A DNA stretch of 64,000 bases from Alnus glutinosa (Eukaryota > Streptophyta > Magnoliopsida > Fagales > Betulaceae): assembly GCF_958979055.1 (NCBI RefSeq), contig NC_084886.1, positions 39,886,154 to 39,950,153 of the forward strand, in the 5' to 3' direction. The position numbers and the translations under genes were made by a program. Below, piece after piece: positions 43,550 to 54,299 of the stretch (position 1 is its first letter; each line of letters starts with the position of its first letter). The notes under the pieces were generated by a model. The model had not been told where the DNA came from, did not search any database, and saw only the letters and a list, made by a program, of their open reading frames with translations.

Positions 43550-43650
43550 CTCATAAAGGATTGACTTAATTGGTAAGGAGCTTACTCATATGGTTGGTGA
43601 AGGGGAGATATGAGTTTGAGTCTCTCTCAATTTCTTAAATTTCTATGCGG
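43550..43650 (+). mobile_element. SINE-like sequence
   Basis: TTGACTTAATTGGTAAGGAGC (A-box-like) is followed about 40 nt later by ATATGAGTTTGAGTCTC (B-box-like). No clear A-tail or target-site duplication was found, so this may be only a tRNA-like relic. Confidence 0.35.
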
Positions 43651-44807
43651 CATGGTTCCTCAAACCAACAAACCAATCTCCATGCACCAAATGTTATGAG
43701 AGGCCATACCATATAGACTCTAGGAGATGGAAGGGATGATGTATTGCATTACTAATTAACCCCTACTCACTGCTCTCTATCACTATGCCCTTGGTTACCT
43801 CTTGGTGGAGACTATAATTACAAGAGAAACATGAAAAAAAAAAAATTGTGGGTACAATCATAAGTGGCAAAGGAAAAAATGGGATTTAAGCTTTCTGCCT
43901 CTACCACTGTTAGAAAGTTTGAACGACCTTTGACTCTTTATCGATGAAGGTCATTTCTGTATGACCTCTGCCTTTAAAGGATTAGAGGAGAAGTGTCGGA
44001 AGAGATATGTGTCTTCATCCTAGCCAGACGAAGACACCTTCCTTTAACAAGTGAAAATGGAACTCCGACCAAGAGAGTCTCAAAGAAATAGAGACGGAGG
44101 AGAAGGGGGGGCCGGCAAGGGCCCTGCCCCCCCCCCCCCCCACCCCCTACCACTTTTTTGAAAAAAAAAATTATAAGGATAAAAAAAAATTCTAAAAATA
44201 AAAAATAAAAAATTAGCGCATTGGCCTCTTCTCAATTTGTTGGCCCTTACCCAATTAATTTTTAATCCTTAACCAAATAAACCTAAAAAAAAGCCCAAAT
44301 CCACAGATTTGTAGACTTGTAGTCCCTAGACATCAAAAGCTGACAAGCACTTAATTAAGGGGGGCGTTTCCAGTTCCAACACAGCCAAACAACTCAAATT
44401 CTAAAACAAAAATATTTAATAAAAAAAAAAAAATTGAAACAAGAATATCTCTGTACTTTTCTCCACCCCTTAGCCGACCTACTTCAGTTTTCAGTTTGCA
44501 CACCAAATCCGACACCACGGCCAAGCAGTAAGCACAATATTATCGCTTTGCACATCGGGTCCACGCCACCATGGTAATCTGCACATATTTTTTGGTGATT
44601 ATAACTATTTATGACCTTTTGTTTTGTTTGCTTTCGCCTTTCTGAGGAAGGAGAGGAGACTAGGAGAGCCAAGAGAGTCTAACTCTAGAAAACAATCTTT
44701 TTTTTTAAAAAAAAAAAATAAAAAAATTTAAAATTTAAAAAATTTATTTATTTTTTTTAAATTTTAAATTTTTTTTTTAAATTTTTTTTTTATTTTTTTT
44801 ATTTTTA

Positions 44808-44809
<2 letters not shown>

Positions 44810-44890
<81 letters not shown>
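44810..44890. repeat. ATT microsatellite
   Basis: About 26 TTA/ATT units inside a longer A/T-only tract from about 44690 to 44930. Confidence 0.95.
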
Positions 44891-44971
44891 TTTATTTTTA
44901 TTTTTATTTTTATTTTTATTATTATTTTTTTTTATGGAAGTCTCTAGACACTAGAAAACTGAAAAATTATT

Positions 44972-45233
44972 GGGTCTGTTTGGTAACCAATCCATCCCAT
45001 TTCAATTTCCATTTCACTTCTCCCAAAAAAATCAAATAAAAAACATTCCAACTTTTTTATACTTTTTACATCACATCAATAATTTTTTATTACTATTCAA
45101 ATAAAAAAACTCACTACAAAACAAAACTTTTTCACTTTTCTATAAAACATTCTCAAATTCTATATCACATCAATCATTTATTACTACTATTCAAATAAAA
45201 CATCTCATTTTCCACAACTTACCAAACAGGTCC
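44972..45233. mobile_element. MITE nested in the hAT element, ATT target-site duplication
   Basis: Left end GGGTCTGTTTGGTAA, right end reversed GGACCTGTTTGGTAA, with ATT outside both ends (44969-44971; 45234-45236). A 3-bp duplication suggests a PIF/Harbinger-type MITE. Confidence 0.65.
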
Positions 45234-46111
45234 ATTGTGTATTTATGTACTTTCAACTTTGTGACTTGACTTGTCCCTTGAAAAAGCTTTAAGCTTTTGT
45301 GACGTTTGTCCCTAGAGAGTCAGAATATAAAAATTAAATTTAAGCGTTTGTGGGATAATCCCTTCATAGAGTGAAGTGGCTTCTTTTGTGACGTTTCTCT
45401 AGACTAATTAGACTAGAAAAAAAATTATTTTTTGTTCTTTATATCGAAAAAGTTGATAGAATGATGCTGTGATAGTGAGAGGTATAAAATCCTTTTTGAA
45501 ACCAAAATAGATATTGAAAATTGATCCACCTTTTGTTCGAGTGCAAATGGCAGTTAATACCTTGTGTGATTAAGAACTTGATTTGCCACCCATGCTTATT
45601 GAACAACAGACTTCAAATTCAAATAACAGATACCCAATTGGGTAACCAAACATGATATTGAAGATTGATGCACCTTTTAGCGAGTGAACATACTTTGTAC
45701 CTAGAAAGTTTACCAAGTTTTTTTTTAATAGGTTCGTTAATTGTTTTGTGTACTGTGTACAAATAAAATTTTGAAAATGGTTGATTTAATCGAATTTTTA
45801 CGATAAAGAACAATAATTAATTTGCAACATAGAAGCGGTGCAAAATCACTCAACGCACGTCACACTTTTTTAGGTTAGTTTTCTAAGCTCAATTCCTAAT
45901 ATAAGTGGTATTGTAATTAGAATATTATGGTTATTAAATATTGAGAATATTTGTTATTATAGATTATAAGTCTAAACAATTAATTGGAGAATTTGACATG
46001 TGAAAGCTATTATATTCTATTATTCTTTATGTGAGTTCATTAATTGCTAACTTACAAAATTTTTTTCTTACTTTTCTAAAGACTTCAATATAACCATGTC
46101 AATTTATTTGT

Positions 46112-48556
46112 AGATGATGGGAAAGCCAAATACAATACTTGAATTTTCCAAAAGAAAAAATGCACAAAGTTTAAATGCCAATGTTAATGATACATCATCG
46201 CCAACTTCTGATATCATAGTTTCTGAAAATTCTTCTAAAAAATCTCGAAGAGTTGACATCAATGAATTTGATATTAGTTCATTAATTTGAGTTTGATCGT
46301 GGATTGCGTCATTAAATATGGGAGTATAATGTTAATCAACGAGATGAAATTCAATGAGCTTACATTCAAGCTGGTCCGTACCAATTTATCCTTGAAGAGT
46401 ACCCAAAATCTGAAAATCCAAATCATCTTCGTAGCTTTCAACCTTCGTGGTTCAATCTATTTCCTACATGGCTTGAATATTCGAAGAAAAAAGATGCAGC
46501 ATTTTGTCTACCATGCTTTCTCTTTAATAAGCCATCTGGGCATCCTACGCAACGTGCATTCACTATAAATGGATTCAAGAATTGGAAGAAAGTTAGAGAT
46601 GGAAAAAATTGTGCTTTTCTCAATCATATAGGAAAAGATTCTAATTCATTTCATAGAATTGCTGAGAGGTCATATGAAGACTTGAAGAACCAGTCTCAAC
46701 ACATACAAAATGTGTTTGAAAATATCACTTTTGAACAAATTGCAAACAATCGACTGCAGTTAAAAGCTTCAATTGAAGTTGTTCGAATGCTTGCCTTTCA
46801 AGGTGTTGCTTTTAGAGGTCGGGATGAAAGTGTGGATTCAACGAATTGTGAAAATTTTCTTCAAATATTGAATTTGATAGTTTCATATAATGAACAAATT
46901 GCTGAAGTAATAGCTAAAGCTCCAAAAAATGCCTCTTACACATCACCAATGATACAAAAAGAAATTTTACATATTTTTTCAACCAAAGTGAAGGAGACAA
47001 TTTGCAAAGAAATTGGTAATGCAAAGTTTTGCATAATTGTTGATGAAGCTCGTGATGAGTCAATGAAGGAGCAAATGGCTATAATTTTAAGATTTGTCGA
47101 CAAAAATGGTTTTGTGTGGGAACACTTTTTTGGGCTTGTTCATGTTTCTAATACTGCGGTAGTAACCCAACAAAATAGTATATATTTTGTATTATCTCAA
47201 CATAAGTTGCGATTGAAAATATTTGAGAGCAAGGATATGACGGCGCAAGTAACATGTGAGGTGGGTGGAATGGGTTGCAAGCTTTGGTTTCAAATGATAG
47301 TCGATATGCCTACTACATTCATTGTTTCGCACATCGTTTGCAATTGGCATTAGTTGCGGCATCAAAGGAAGTTATTCATGTTCATCAATTTTTTTTATGA
47401 ATTTGACTTTTATTGTCAATATCGTTTGTGTCTCATGCAATCGATTTGAAGAATTGCAAATTGCTTAAACTGATGAAATTGTTTACCTGATTGAAATTGA
47501 TGAGATTCAGAGTGGAAGGGGACTCAATCAAATTAGTAATTTACAATGGCTGGAGATACTCGTTGGAGTTCTCACTTGAGATCAGTTTCTAGCTTGATCA
47601 AAATTTTTGGTCCAGCTTGTGAAGTTCTTCTGAAAATAATTGATGTGGGAACTACTTCTTCCCAACGAGCAAAAGCAGATTCAGTTTATCAAGTAATGAC
47701 TTCAGTTGAATTTGTCTTCATCTTGCACCTCATGAAAGAAACAATGCAGATCATTGATCATCTATATCAAGAATTGCAATCAAAATCTCAAAATATTTTA
47801 AATGCCATGAATCTTGTTTCATCCACTAAAGCATCTATCCAACAATATAGAGGTGATAAATGGGATGATTTACTTACCAATGTGAAGTCATTTTGTGAGA
47901 AACGCAATATAGATGTCCCAGATATGAATACTCGTTATGTTGAGAGACGAGGTTGAGCTCGCCATCAACAAGCTGACTTTAAAATTGAGCAACATTATCG
48001 AGTGGATATTTTTTGTGCCTCAATAGATTTTCAATTTCAAGAATTAAATTGCAAGTTTAGTGAGCATGTAGTGGAGTTGCTTATTCTCGGCTCACCTCTT
48101 GATCCTCGAGCCGCACGTGAATCTTTCAGAATTAATGATATTTGTCAGTTGGTAAACAAGTTTTATCCTCAAGACTTTATTGATTTTGAAAAGGAACAGT
48201 TGGAAATAGAACTTAACCATTATAAGCATAATGTAGTTCAACATTCGAGTTTTCAAGCACTGTCAAATATTTTTGGATTGTGCCAATGGTTGGTTAGTAC
48301 CAGAAAATCAACTATCTACCAACTTGTTTTTCGAGTTATTGTACTTGTGCTTACTCTTCCCGTTTCTACCGCAGCTACAGAACGAGCATTTTCAGCCATG
48401 AATATTGTCAAAATTAGGATTCGCAACAAAATTGAAGATGAGTTTCTAATGAATTCTCTAATAGTGTACATCGAAAGAGAAGTTGCTGCAACAATTAGCA
48501 TAGATTCAATCATAGATGGTTTTCGGGATTCAAAAACACAACGGGTTCCATTTTAA
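46112..48556 (+). pseudogene. hAT transposase, TTF-type zinc finger / DUF4371 family, broken
   Basis: Start MMGKPNTILEFSKRKN at 46112, then a stop after ...DISSLI near 46287. In shifted frames the TTF-type zinc finger follows (SFQPSWFNLFPTWLEYSKKK, CLPCFLFNK, 46392-46540). Then comes the DUF4371 part, intact from 46682 to 47353 (KFCIIVDEARDESMKEQMAI), ending at a TAG after CNWH. 47546-47956 (GDTRWSSHLRSVSSLIK) and 48002-48556 hold the rest, with the hAT dimerisation region LPVSTAATERAFSAMNIVK near the C-terminus. These proteins cut and paste hAT DNA. Here several stops and frameshifts plus a damaged segment at 47164-47540 rule out an active enzyme. Confidence 0.85.
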
Positions 48557-49079
48557 TAGGTGTTTTGGCTGAAATTTAATGTATTATGAAACACATATTT
48601 TGTATATTTTCTTTTGTTTTGTATTTTTTTTTTTTCAAAACTAAATTGATGTTAATTTCGTCTTTATATATTTATTTCATCTTTAATCTTTATATATTTC
48701 TTATTCATGCTTTGACCCCTACTCCTATTTTAATATATTTGTAATTTATGCCTTAACGGCTTAGCCTCTGCCCAAAATACTTTCTGGCTTTGTCCCTGCT
48801 CAAAGAGTTAACCGGCACATGGGTTGATTTAGGGCTTGTAGTAGGGGAAGAAGTACATTTAATTATAGGCCTCAAAATAACGTTGTTTTACGTTATGAAA
48901 AATAAAATATCACTAAATCCATAAAATGACGACATCATATATATATATATAATTCAGAAAGAAAAAGGCTGAGGCGGGTTGAAATTCTATAAAAAACAAG
49001 GGGTAACCTCTGCCCACGTCTCCTAATTTTGTCAGAAATGAGAGCCTATGCAGTCCTAAGAAAAAATACAATAAAATGA

Positions 49080-49081
49080 AA

Positions 49082-49143
<62 letters not shown>
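49080..49143. repeat. AAT microsatellite
   Basis: About 21 AAT units; the matching place in the second copy (52213-52231) has only about six. Confidence 0.95.
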
Positions 49144-49144
<1 letters not shown>

Positions 49145-49321
49145 GAGCAACAACCACTAAGTATTGCCAGCGGGATAGGGGCCTTTAGTCTCAGCTATTA
49201 AGGCCCCCCAAAAGAACATGCTCATGGGCTGTTGGGTTAGCTCCCTTGGGTCTAGAAGAAAATTACATCTACACAGCCGTTGATAGATCTCCAACACCTC
49301 TGATACAAAAAATTCATCAAT

Positions 49322-50423
49322 AAAAAAAAATGTAACATCTTTTTTCCCGAACTCTCATGAACCCCTCCCCTTTCTCTATTCTCTCTCTTGCAAAGCCCAC
49401 CATGGGAGAGAAAACTTCTCTAACTCCCCCCCTCCCTTGCCTCCCCTTTCTTCCTCTTTCCATCCTTTTCATCATAGCTTACGTCTCCTTTGAGGTATTA
49501 TCCAGCTAGAGTTTTCTATAGCTTTTTCTAAGCTAGAGTTTTCTCTAGCTGGACCGGACTTGTGTGCCTCCTACCGCTCTTGGCTGAGGAATCACCAGTA
49601 TCTTGAAGTTCTTAGATCTGATGTTTTTCAACTTAGATCAACTAACTTCAAGATGCCTCTTCAGCATACGCTCCACACCATCGGATTCCCAACTCTTTCC
49701 CCTTAAATCCACCATCAGGCAGGTTTGTCTGTTGGTACTCACGCGCTGGAGTGTGCACTCCATGCGGTAGAGTCTGATGCCGTGCAAGCTGATCTCCACT
49801 ACAATTAGCCATTAGCACCGACCCCAAGTAATGGTTATACCGCCACCAATACTCTATAACAAGTTTTATATTTTTTGCATTTATTTTGTTCGTGGTTGGG
49901 TTTTGGTTTCTCTTGAAGAACCATTTTTTATGAGCTTTGATCTTATAATTGTTGTGCTTGTTCATTCTCACCCCCTGCAAAGGGATTGTTACTCACATAT
50001 CCAAATCAATGCCCACCTAACCCTTACAAAAGGGTTGTTTCATAGGACAGGGTTGAAGGTCTTTGCACGGGTCATGCCCTTATTCACTGCTGGTTTGGTT
50101 TGTTCTTCGCCTTGTGCGGGCAGATCTTTGGCTTTGTTCAAGGTTGATAGGGCCGAAACCTTTTTAATTCTTCTGGAATTGAAAACTCACCATTCTCTCC
50201 TTCGTTACTACTTTGGCACTGCTATATTAGATTGGGGTTTTTTGTTGGGATGCCTACCCTTTTGCATTCTTGTTTGTAATATATGTTTTAGATTCTACTT
50301 TGTTGTTTTCGTTTTGTTAAGCTTTGGTATGTCAAGCCTGTAGTTTGTAATTTTGTTTTCAAGTATCTATAAAAAAATAAAAAAATAAAAGAAAAGTAAG
50401 AAAAAGTAAAGAAAAATAAAAAC
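49322..50423 (+). mobile_element. Unclassified A-tailed retroelement insertion, 11-bp target-site duplication
   Basis: AATTCATCAAT stands at 49311-49321 and 50424-50434. The block ends in an A-rich tract (from 50368) made of AAAAAATAAAAAAATAAAAG. No reverse transcriptase, zinc knuckle or endonuclease is visible; the frames 49648-49980 (minus) and 49831-50343 (plus) resemble nothing I know. It could be a long SINE, a LINE 5'-truncated to its untranslated end, or a processed transcript. Confidence 0.6.
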
Positions 50424-50466
50424 AATTCATCAATCATACGTGAGTACTTATTTTCTTTTATCCCAT

Positions 50467-50710
50467 AAATGGAAGACACTCGCATGGTCTTAAATTTGTT
50501 TTCTAGTTGGCAGATTCACCATATTAGTAGAGTCGCTAATAATGTTGCGCATGGCTTAGCAAAGGATGCCTTGAAACATATTATAGATCAGGTTTGGCTT
50601 GAAGAAATTCCTAGATGTATATGTGACGTTGTTTTGTTAGAGCAATTTACTTGATTTTCTTGAATGAGAAATAAAAGTGTTATATCTTTATTTCAAAAAA
50701 AAAAAAAATG
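50467..50710 (+). pseudogene. LINE 3' end: RNase H tail and poly(A)
   Basis: The frame from 50469 reads EDTRMVLNLFSSWQIHHISR, then VANNVAHGLAKDALKH, QVWLEEIPRC and a stop at 50652. This is the last part of the plant RNase H (RVT_3) domain found at the end of LINE ORF2. AATAAAAG and a 14-nt A run (50696-50709) follow. Everything upstream of it has been lost. Confidence 0.75.
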
Positions 50711-50806
50711 CATAATGATCCATCTCAAATCGAATGATAATTTTAAAAGTCATGTCACATATAAAAGTCTTGCATATAACATTACTCGTCATATATATAT
50801 ATATAT

Positions 50807-50900
50807 ATAATTACACCTCGTGAAAGAAACAATGCAGATCACTGATCATCTATATAATTACACCTCGTGAAAGAAATAATGCAGATCACTGATCATCTAT
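50807..50900. repeat. 47-bp duplication at the tandem junction
   Basis: A 47-bp unit starting ATAATTACACCTCGTGAAAG stands at 50807-50853 and again at 50854-50900 with one difference. It overlaps the junction of the 3.1-kb tandem copies. Confidence 0.9.
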
Positions 50901-51675
50901 GTCAAGAATTGCAATCAAAATCTCAAGATATTTTAAATGCCATGAATCTTGTTTCATCCACTACAGCATCTATCCAACAATATAGAGGTGAAATGGGATG
51001 ATTTACTTACCAATGTGAAGTCATTTTGTGAGAAACGCAATATAGATGTCCCAGATATGAATACTCGTTGTGTTGAGAGACAAGGTTGAGCTCACCATCA
51101 ACAAGCGGACATTACAATTGAGCAACATTATCGAGTGGATATTTTTTGTGCCTCAATAGATTTTCAATTGCTGGTTTAGTGAGCATGTAGTGGAGTTGCA
51201 TATTCTCGGCTCACCTCTTGATCCTTGAGCCGCACGTGAATCTTTCAGAATTAATGATATTTGTGAGTTGGTAAACAAGTTTTATCTGCAAGACTTTATT
51301 GATTTTGAAAATGAACAGTTGGAAATAGAACTTAGCCATTATAAGCATAATGTAGTTCAACATTCGAGTTTTCAAGCACTGTCAAATATTTTTGAATTGT
51401 ACCAATGGTTGATTAGTACTAGAAAATCAACTATCTACCAACTTGTTTTTCGCGTTATTGTACTTGTGCTTACTCTTCCCGTTTCTACCGCAATTACAGA
51501 ACAAGCATTTTCAGCAATGAATATTGTCAAAATTAGGCTTCGCAACAAAATTGAAGATGAGTTTCTGATGGATTCTCTAATGGTGTACATCGAAAGAGAA
51601 GTTGCTGCAACAATTAGCATAGATTCAATCATAGATGGTTTTCGGGATTCAAAAAGACGACAAGTTCTATTTTAA
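50858..51675 (+). pseudogene. hAT transposase 3' fragment, second copy
   Basis: Copy of 47723-48556. Frameshifts and stops break it up to 51260, then a clean frame 51268-51675 gives the C-terminal hAT dimerisation region (LPVSTAITEQAFSAMNIVK; the usual TERAFS is TEQAFS here). It has no start and no catalytic part. Confidence 0.85.
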
Positions 51676-52409
51676 TAGGTGTTTTGGCTGAAATTTAATG
51701 TATTATGAAACAAATATTTTGTATATTTTCTTTTGTTTTGTATTTTTTTTTTTTTTTTTTGTCAAAACTAAATTGATGTTAATTTCGTCTTTATATATTT
51801 ATTTCATCTTCAATCTTTATATATTTCTTATTCATGATTTGACCCCTACTCCTATTTTAATATATTTGTAATTTATGCCTTAACGGCTTGACCTCTGCCC
51901 AAAATACTTTCTGGCTTTGTCCCTGCTCAAAGAGTTAACCGGCACATGGGTTGATTTAGGGCTTGTAGTAGGGGAAGAAGTACATTTAATTATAGGCCTC
52001 AAAATAACGTTGTTTTACGTTAAAAAAAATAAAATATCACTAAATTCATAAAATGACGACACCATATATATATATATATATATATATTTCAGAAAAAAAA
52101 AAAAAAGGCTGAGGGAGGTTGAAATTCTATAAAAAACAAGGAGTAACCTCTGCCCATGTCTCCTAATTTTATCAGAAATGAGAGCCTATGCTGTCCTAAG
52201 AAAAAATACAATAATAATAATAATAATAATAAAGAGCAACAACCACTAAGTATTGCCAGCGGGATAGGGGCCTTTAGTCTCAGCTATTAAGGCCCCCAAA
52301 AGAACATGCTCATGGGTTGTTGGGTTAGCTCCCTTGGGTCTAGAAGCAAATTACATCTACACAGCCGTTGATAGATCTCCAACACCTTTGATACAAAAAA
52401 TTCATCAAT

Positions 52410-53452
52410 AAAAAAAAAATGTAACATCTTTTTTCCCGAACTCTCATGAACCCCTCCCCTTTCTCTATTCTCTCTCCTGCAAAGCCCACCATGGGAGAGA
52501 AAGCTTCTCTATATCCCCCCCTCCCTTGCCTCCCTTTTCTTCCTCTTTCCATCCTTTTCATCACAGCTTATGTCTCCTTTGATGTATTATCCAGCTAGAG
52601 TTTTCTATAGCTTTTTCTAAGCTAGAGTTTTCTCTAGCTGGACCGGACTCGTGCGCCTCCTACCGCTCTTGGCTAAGGAATCACCAGTATCTTGAAGTTC
52701 TTAGATCTGATGTTTTTCAACTTAGATCAACTAACTTCAAGATGCCTCTTCAGCATACGCTCCACACCATCGGATTCCCAACTCTTTCCCCTTAAATCCA
52801 CCATCAGCAGGTTTGTCTGTCGGTACTCACGTGCTGGAGTGTGCACTCCATGCGGTAGAGTTTGATGCCATGCAAGCTGATCTCCACTACAATTAGCCAT
52901 TAGCACCGACCCCAAGCAATGGTTATACCGCCACCAATACTCTATAACAAGTTTTATATTTTCTGTATTTATTTTGTTCGTGGTTGGGTTTTGGTTTCTC
53001 TTGAAGAACCATTTTTTATGAACTTTGATCTTATAATTGTTGTGCTTGTTCGTTCTCACCCCCTGCAAAGGGATTGTTACTCACAAATCAAAATCAGTGC
53101 CCGCCCAACCCTTACAAAAGGGTTGTTTCATAGGACAAGGTTGAAGGTCTTTGCACGAGTCATGCCCCTATTCACTGCTGGTTTGGTTTGTTCTTCGCCT
53201 TGTGCGGGTAGATCCTTGGCTTTGTTCAAGGTTGATAGGGCCGAAACCTTTTTAATTCTTCTAGAATTGAAAACTCACCATTCTCTCATTTGTTACTACT
53301 TTGGCACTACTATATTAGATTGGGGTTTTTTGTTGGGATGTCTACCCTTTTGCATTCTTGTTTGTAATATATGTTTTAGATTCTACTTTTTTGTTTTCGT
53401 TTTGTTAAGCTTTGGTATGTCAAGCCTTTAGTTTGTAATTTTGTTTTGTATC

Positions 53453-53497
<45 letters not shown>

Positions 53498-53530
53498 AAA
53501 AGAAAAAGGAAAGTAAAGAAAAATAAAAAC
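52410..53530 (+). mobile_element. Unclassified A-tailed retroelement, second copy
   Basis: Copy of 49322-50423 with the same AATTCATCAAT on both sides (52399-52409; 53531-53541). The A tail is longer (about 40 A at 53456-53495). Confidence 0.6.
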
Positions 53531-53575
53531 AATTCATCAATCATACGTGAGTACTTATTTTCTTTTATCCCCTAA

Positions 53576-53815
53576 ATGGAAGACACTCGTATGGTCTTAA
53601 ATTTGTTTTCTAGTTGGTAGATTCACCATATTAGTAGAGTCGCTAATAATGTTGCGCATGGCTTAGCAAAGGATGCCTTGAAACATATAATAGATCAGGT
53701 TTGGCTTGAAGAAATTCCTAGATGTATATGTGTTGTTGTTTTGTTAGAGTAATTTACTTGATTTTCTTGAATGAGAAATAAAAGTGTTATATCATTATTT
53801 CAAAAAAAAAAAATG
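53576..53815 (+). pseudogene. LINE 3' end, second copy
   Basis: Copy of 50467-50710 including VANNVAHGLAKDALKH and the A run. A stop now falls five codons earlier (LLE then TAA). Confidence 0.7.
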
Positions 53816-54299
53816 CATAATGATCCATCTCAAATCGAATGATAATTTTAAAAGTCATGTCACATATTAAAGTCTTGCATATAACATTACTCGTCATATA
53901 TATATATATAATTACATATCTCAAAGCTTAGAAATATAGAAAACCTGGGTTTGGGGCTACATGCTAAGTAATCCTAGTTCACCATTTAAATCTCTAAATA
54001 GTGAACACCCTCATTATTATAGATATTATAAAAATCAACTGAATTTGATAAAATCCTAACCGTCTCAACCTTTGTTTGTAATGGCCCTGATTTGCAGACG
54101 AATTAATTACTGGTTGTAATGTATGAATGAACCCATGCCAAATGCAGAAGATACAAAATTAAGCTCTCAAGAAAACGGGCGTAATTATCTCTAGACATCC
54201 ATATCAGATATCTTTTTTTCTTCTCAAAACACAAGAAGATTTGCACTGGAGTCAACATGCAAAAGAGAACTGGTTGAGGTATGTGGATCAAAACTCAAA

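Larger units (their letters stand above)
44087..48798 (+). mobile_element. hAT transposon with CTCAAAGA target-site duplication
   Basis: The element starts near AATAGAGACGGAGGAGAAGG and ends CTTTCTGGCTTTGTCCCTG; the end read in reverse (CAGGGACAAAGCCAGAAAG) is a loose match to the start. CTCAAAGA stands at 44079-44086 and 48799-48806, the 8-bp duplication expected of hAT elements. Just inside the left end is the GGGGGGGCCGGCAAGGGCCC and poly-C stretch common in plant elements with TTF-type zinc-finger transposases. It carries the transposase pseudogene at 46112-48556 and a nested MITE. Confidence 0.75.
47723..50810 (+). repeat. 3.1-kb tandem duplication, first copy
   Basis: From TTGCACCTCATGAAAGAAAC in the hAT pseudogene to the TA tract at 50792-50810. 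It includes the hAT 3' part, an A-tailed retroelement and a LINE tail. The second copy is 50811-53916, differing by scattered substitutions and small indels. Confidence 0.9.
50811..53916 (+). repeat. 3.1-kb tandem duplication, second copy
   Basis: Repeats 47723-50810. Its end ATATAATTACATATCTC shows where the unit stops. Confidence 0.9.

Noticed and set aside
49831-50343. 170-residue open frame, repeated at 52919-53431
   Set aside because: Hydrophobic, no known domain, no conserved start, lies inside an A-tailed insertion; conservation between the two copies is explained by the recent tandem duplication.
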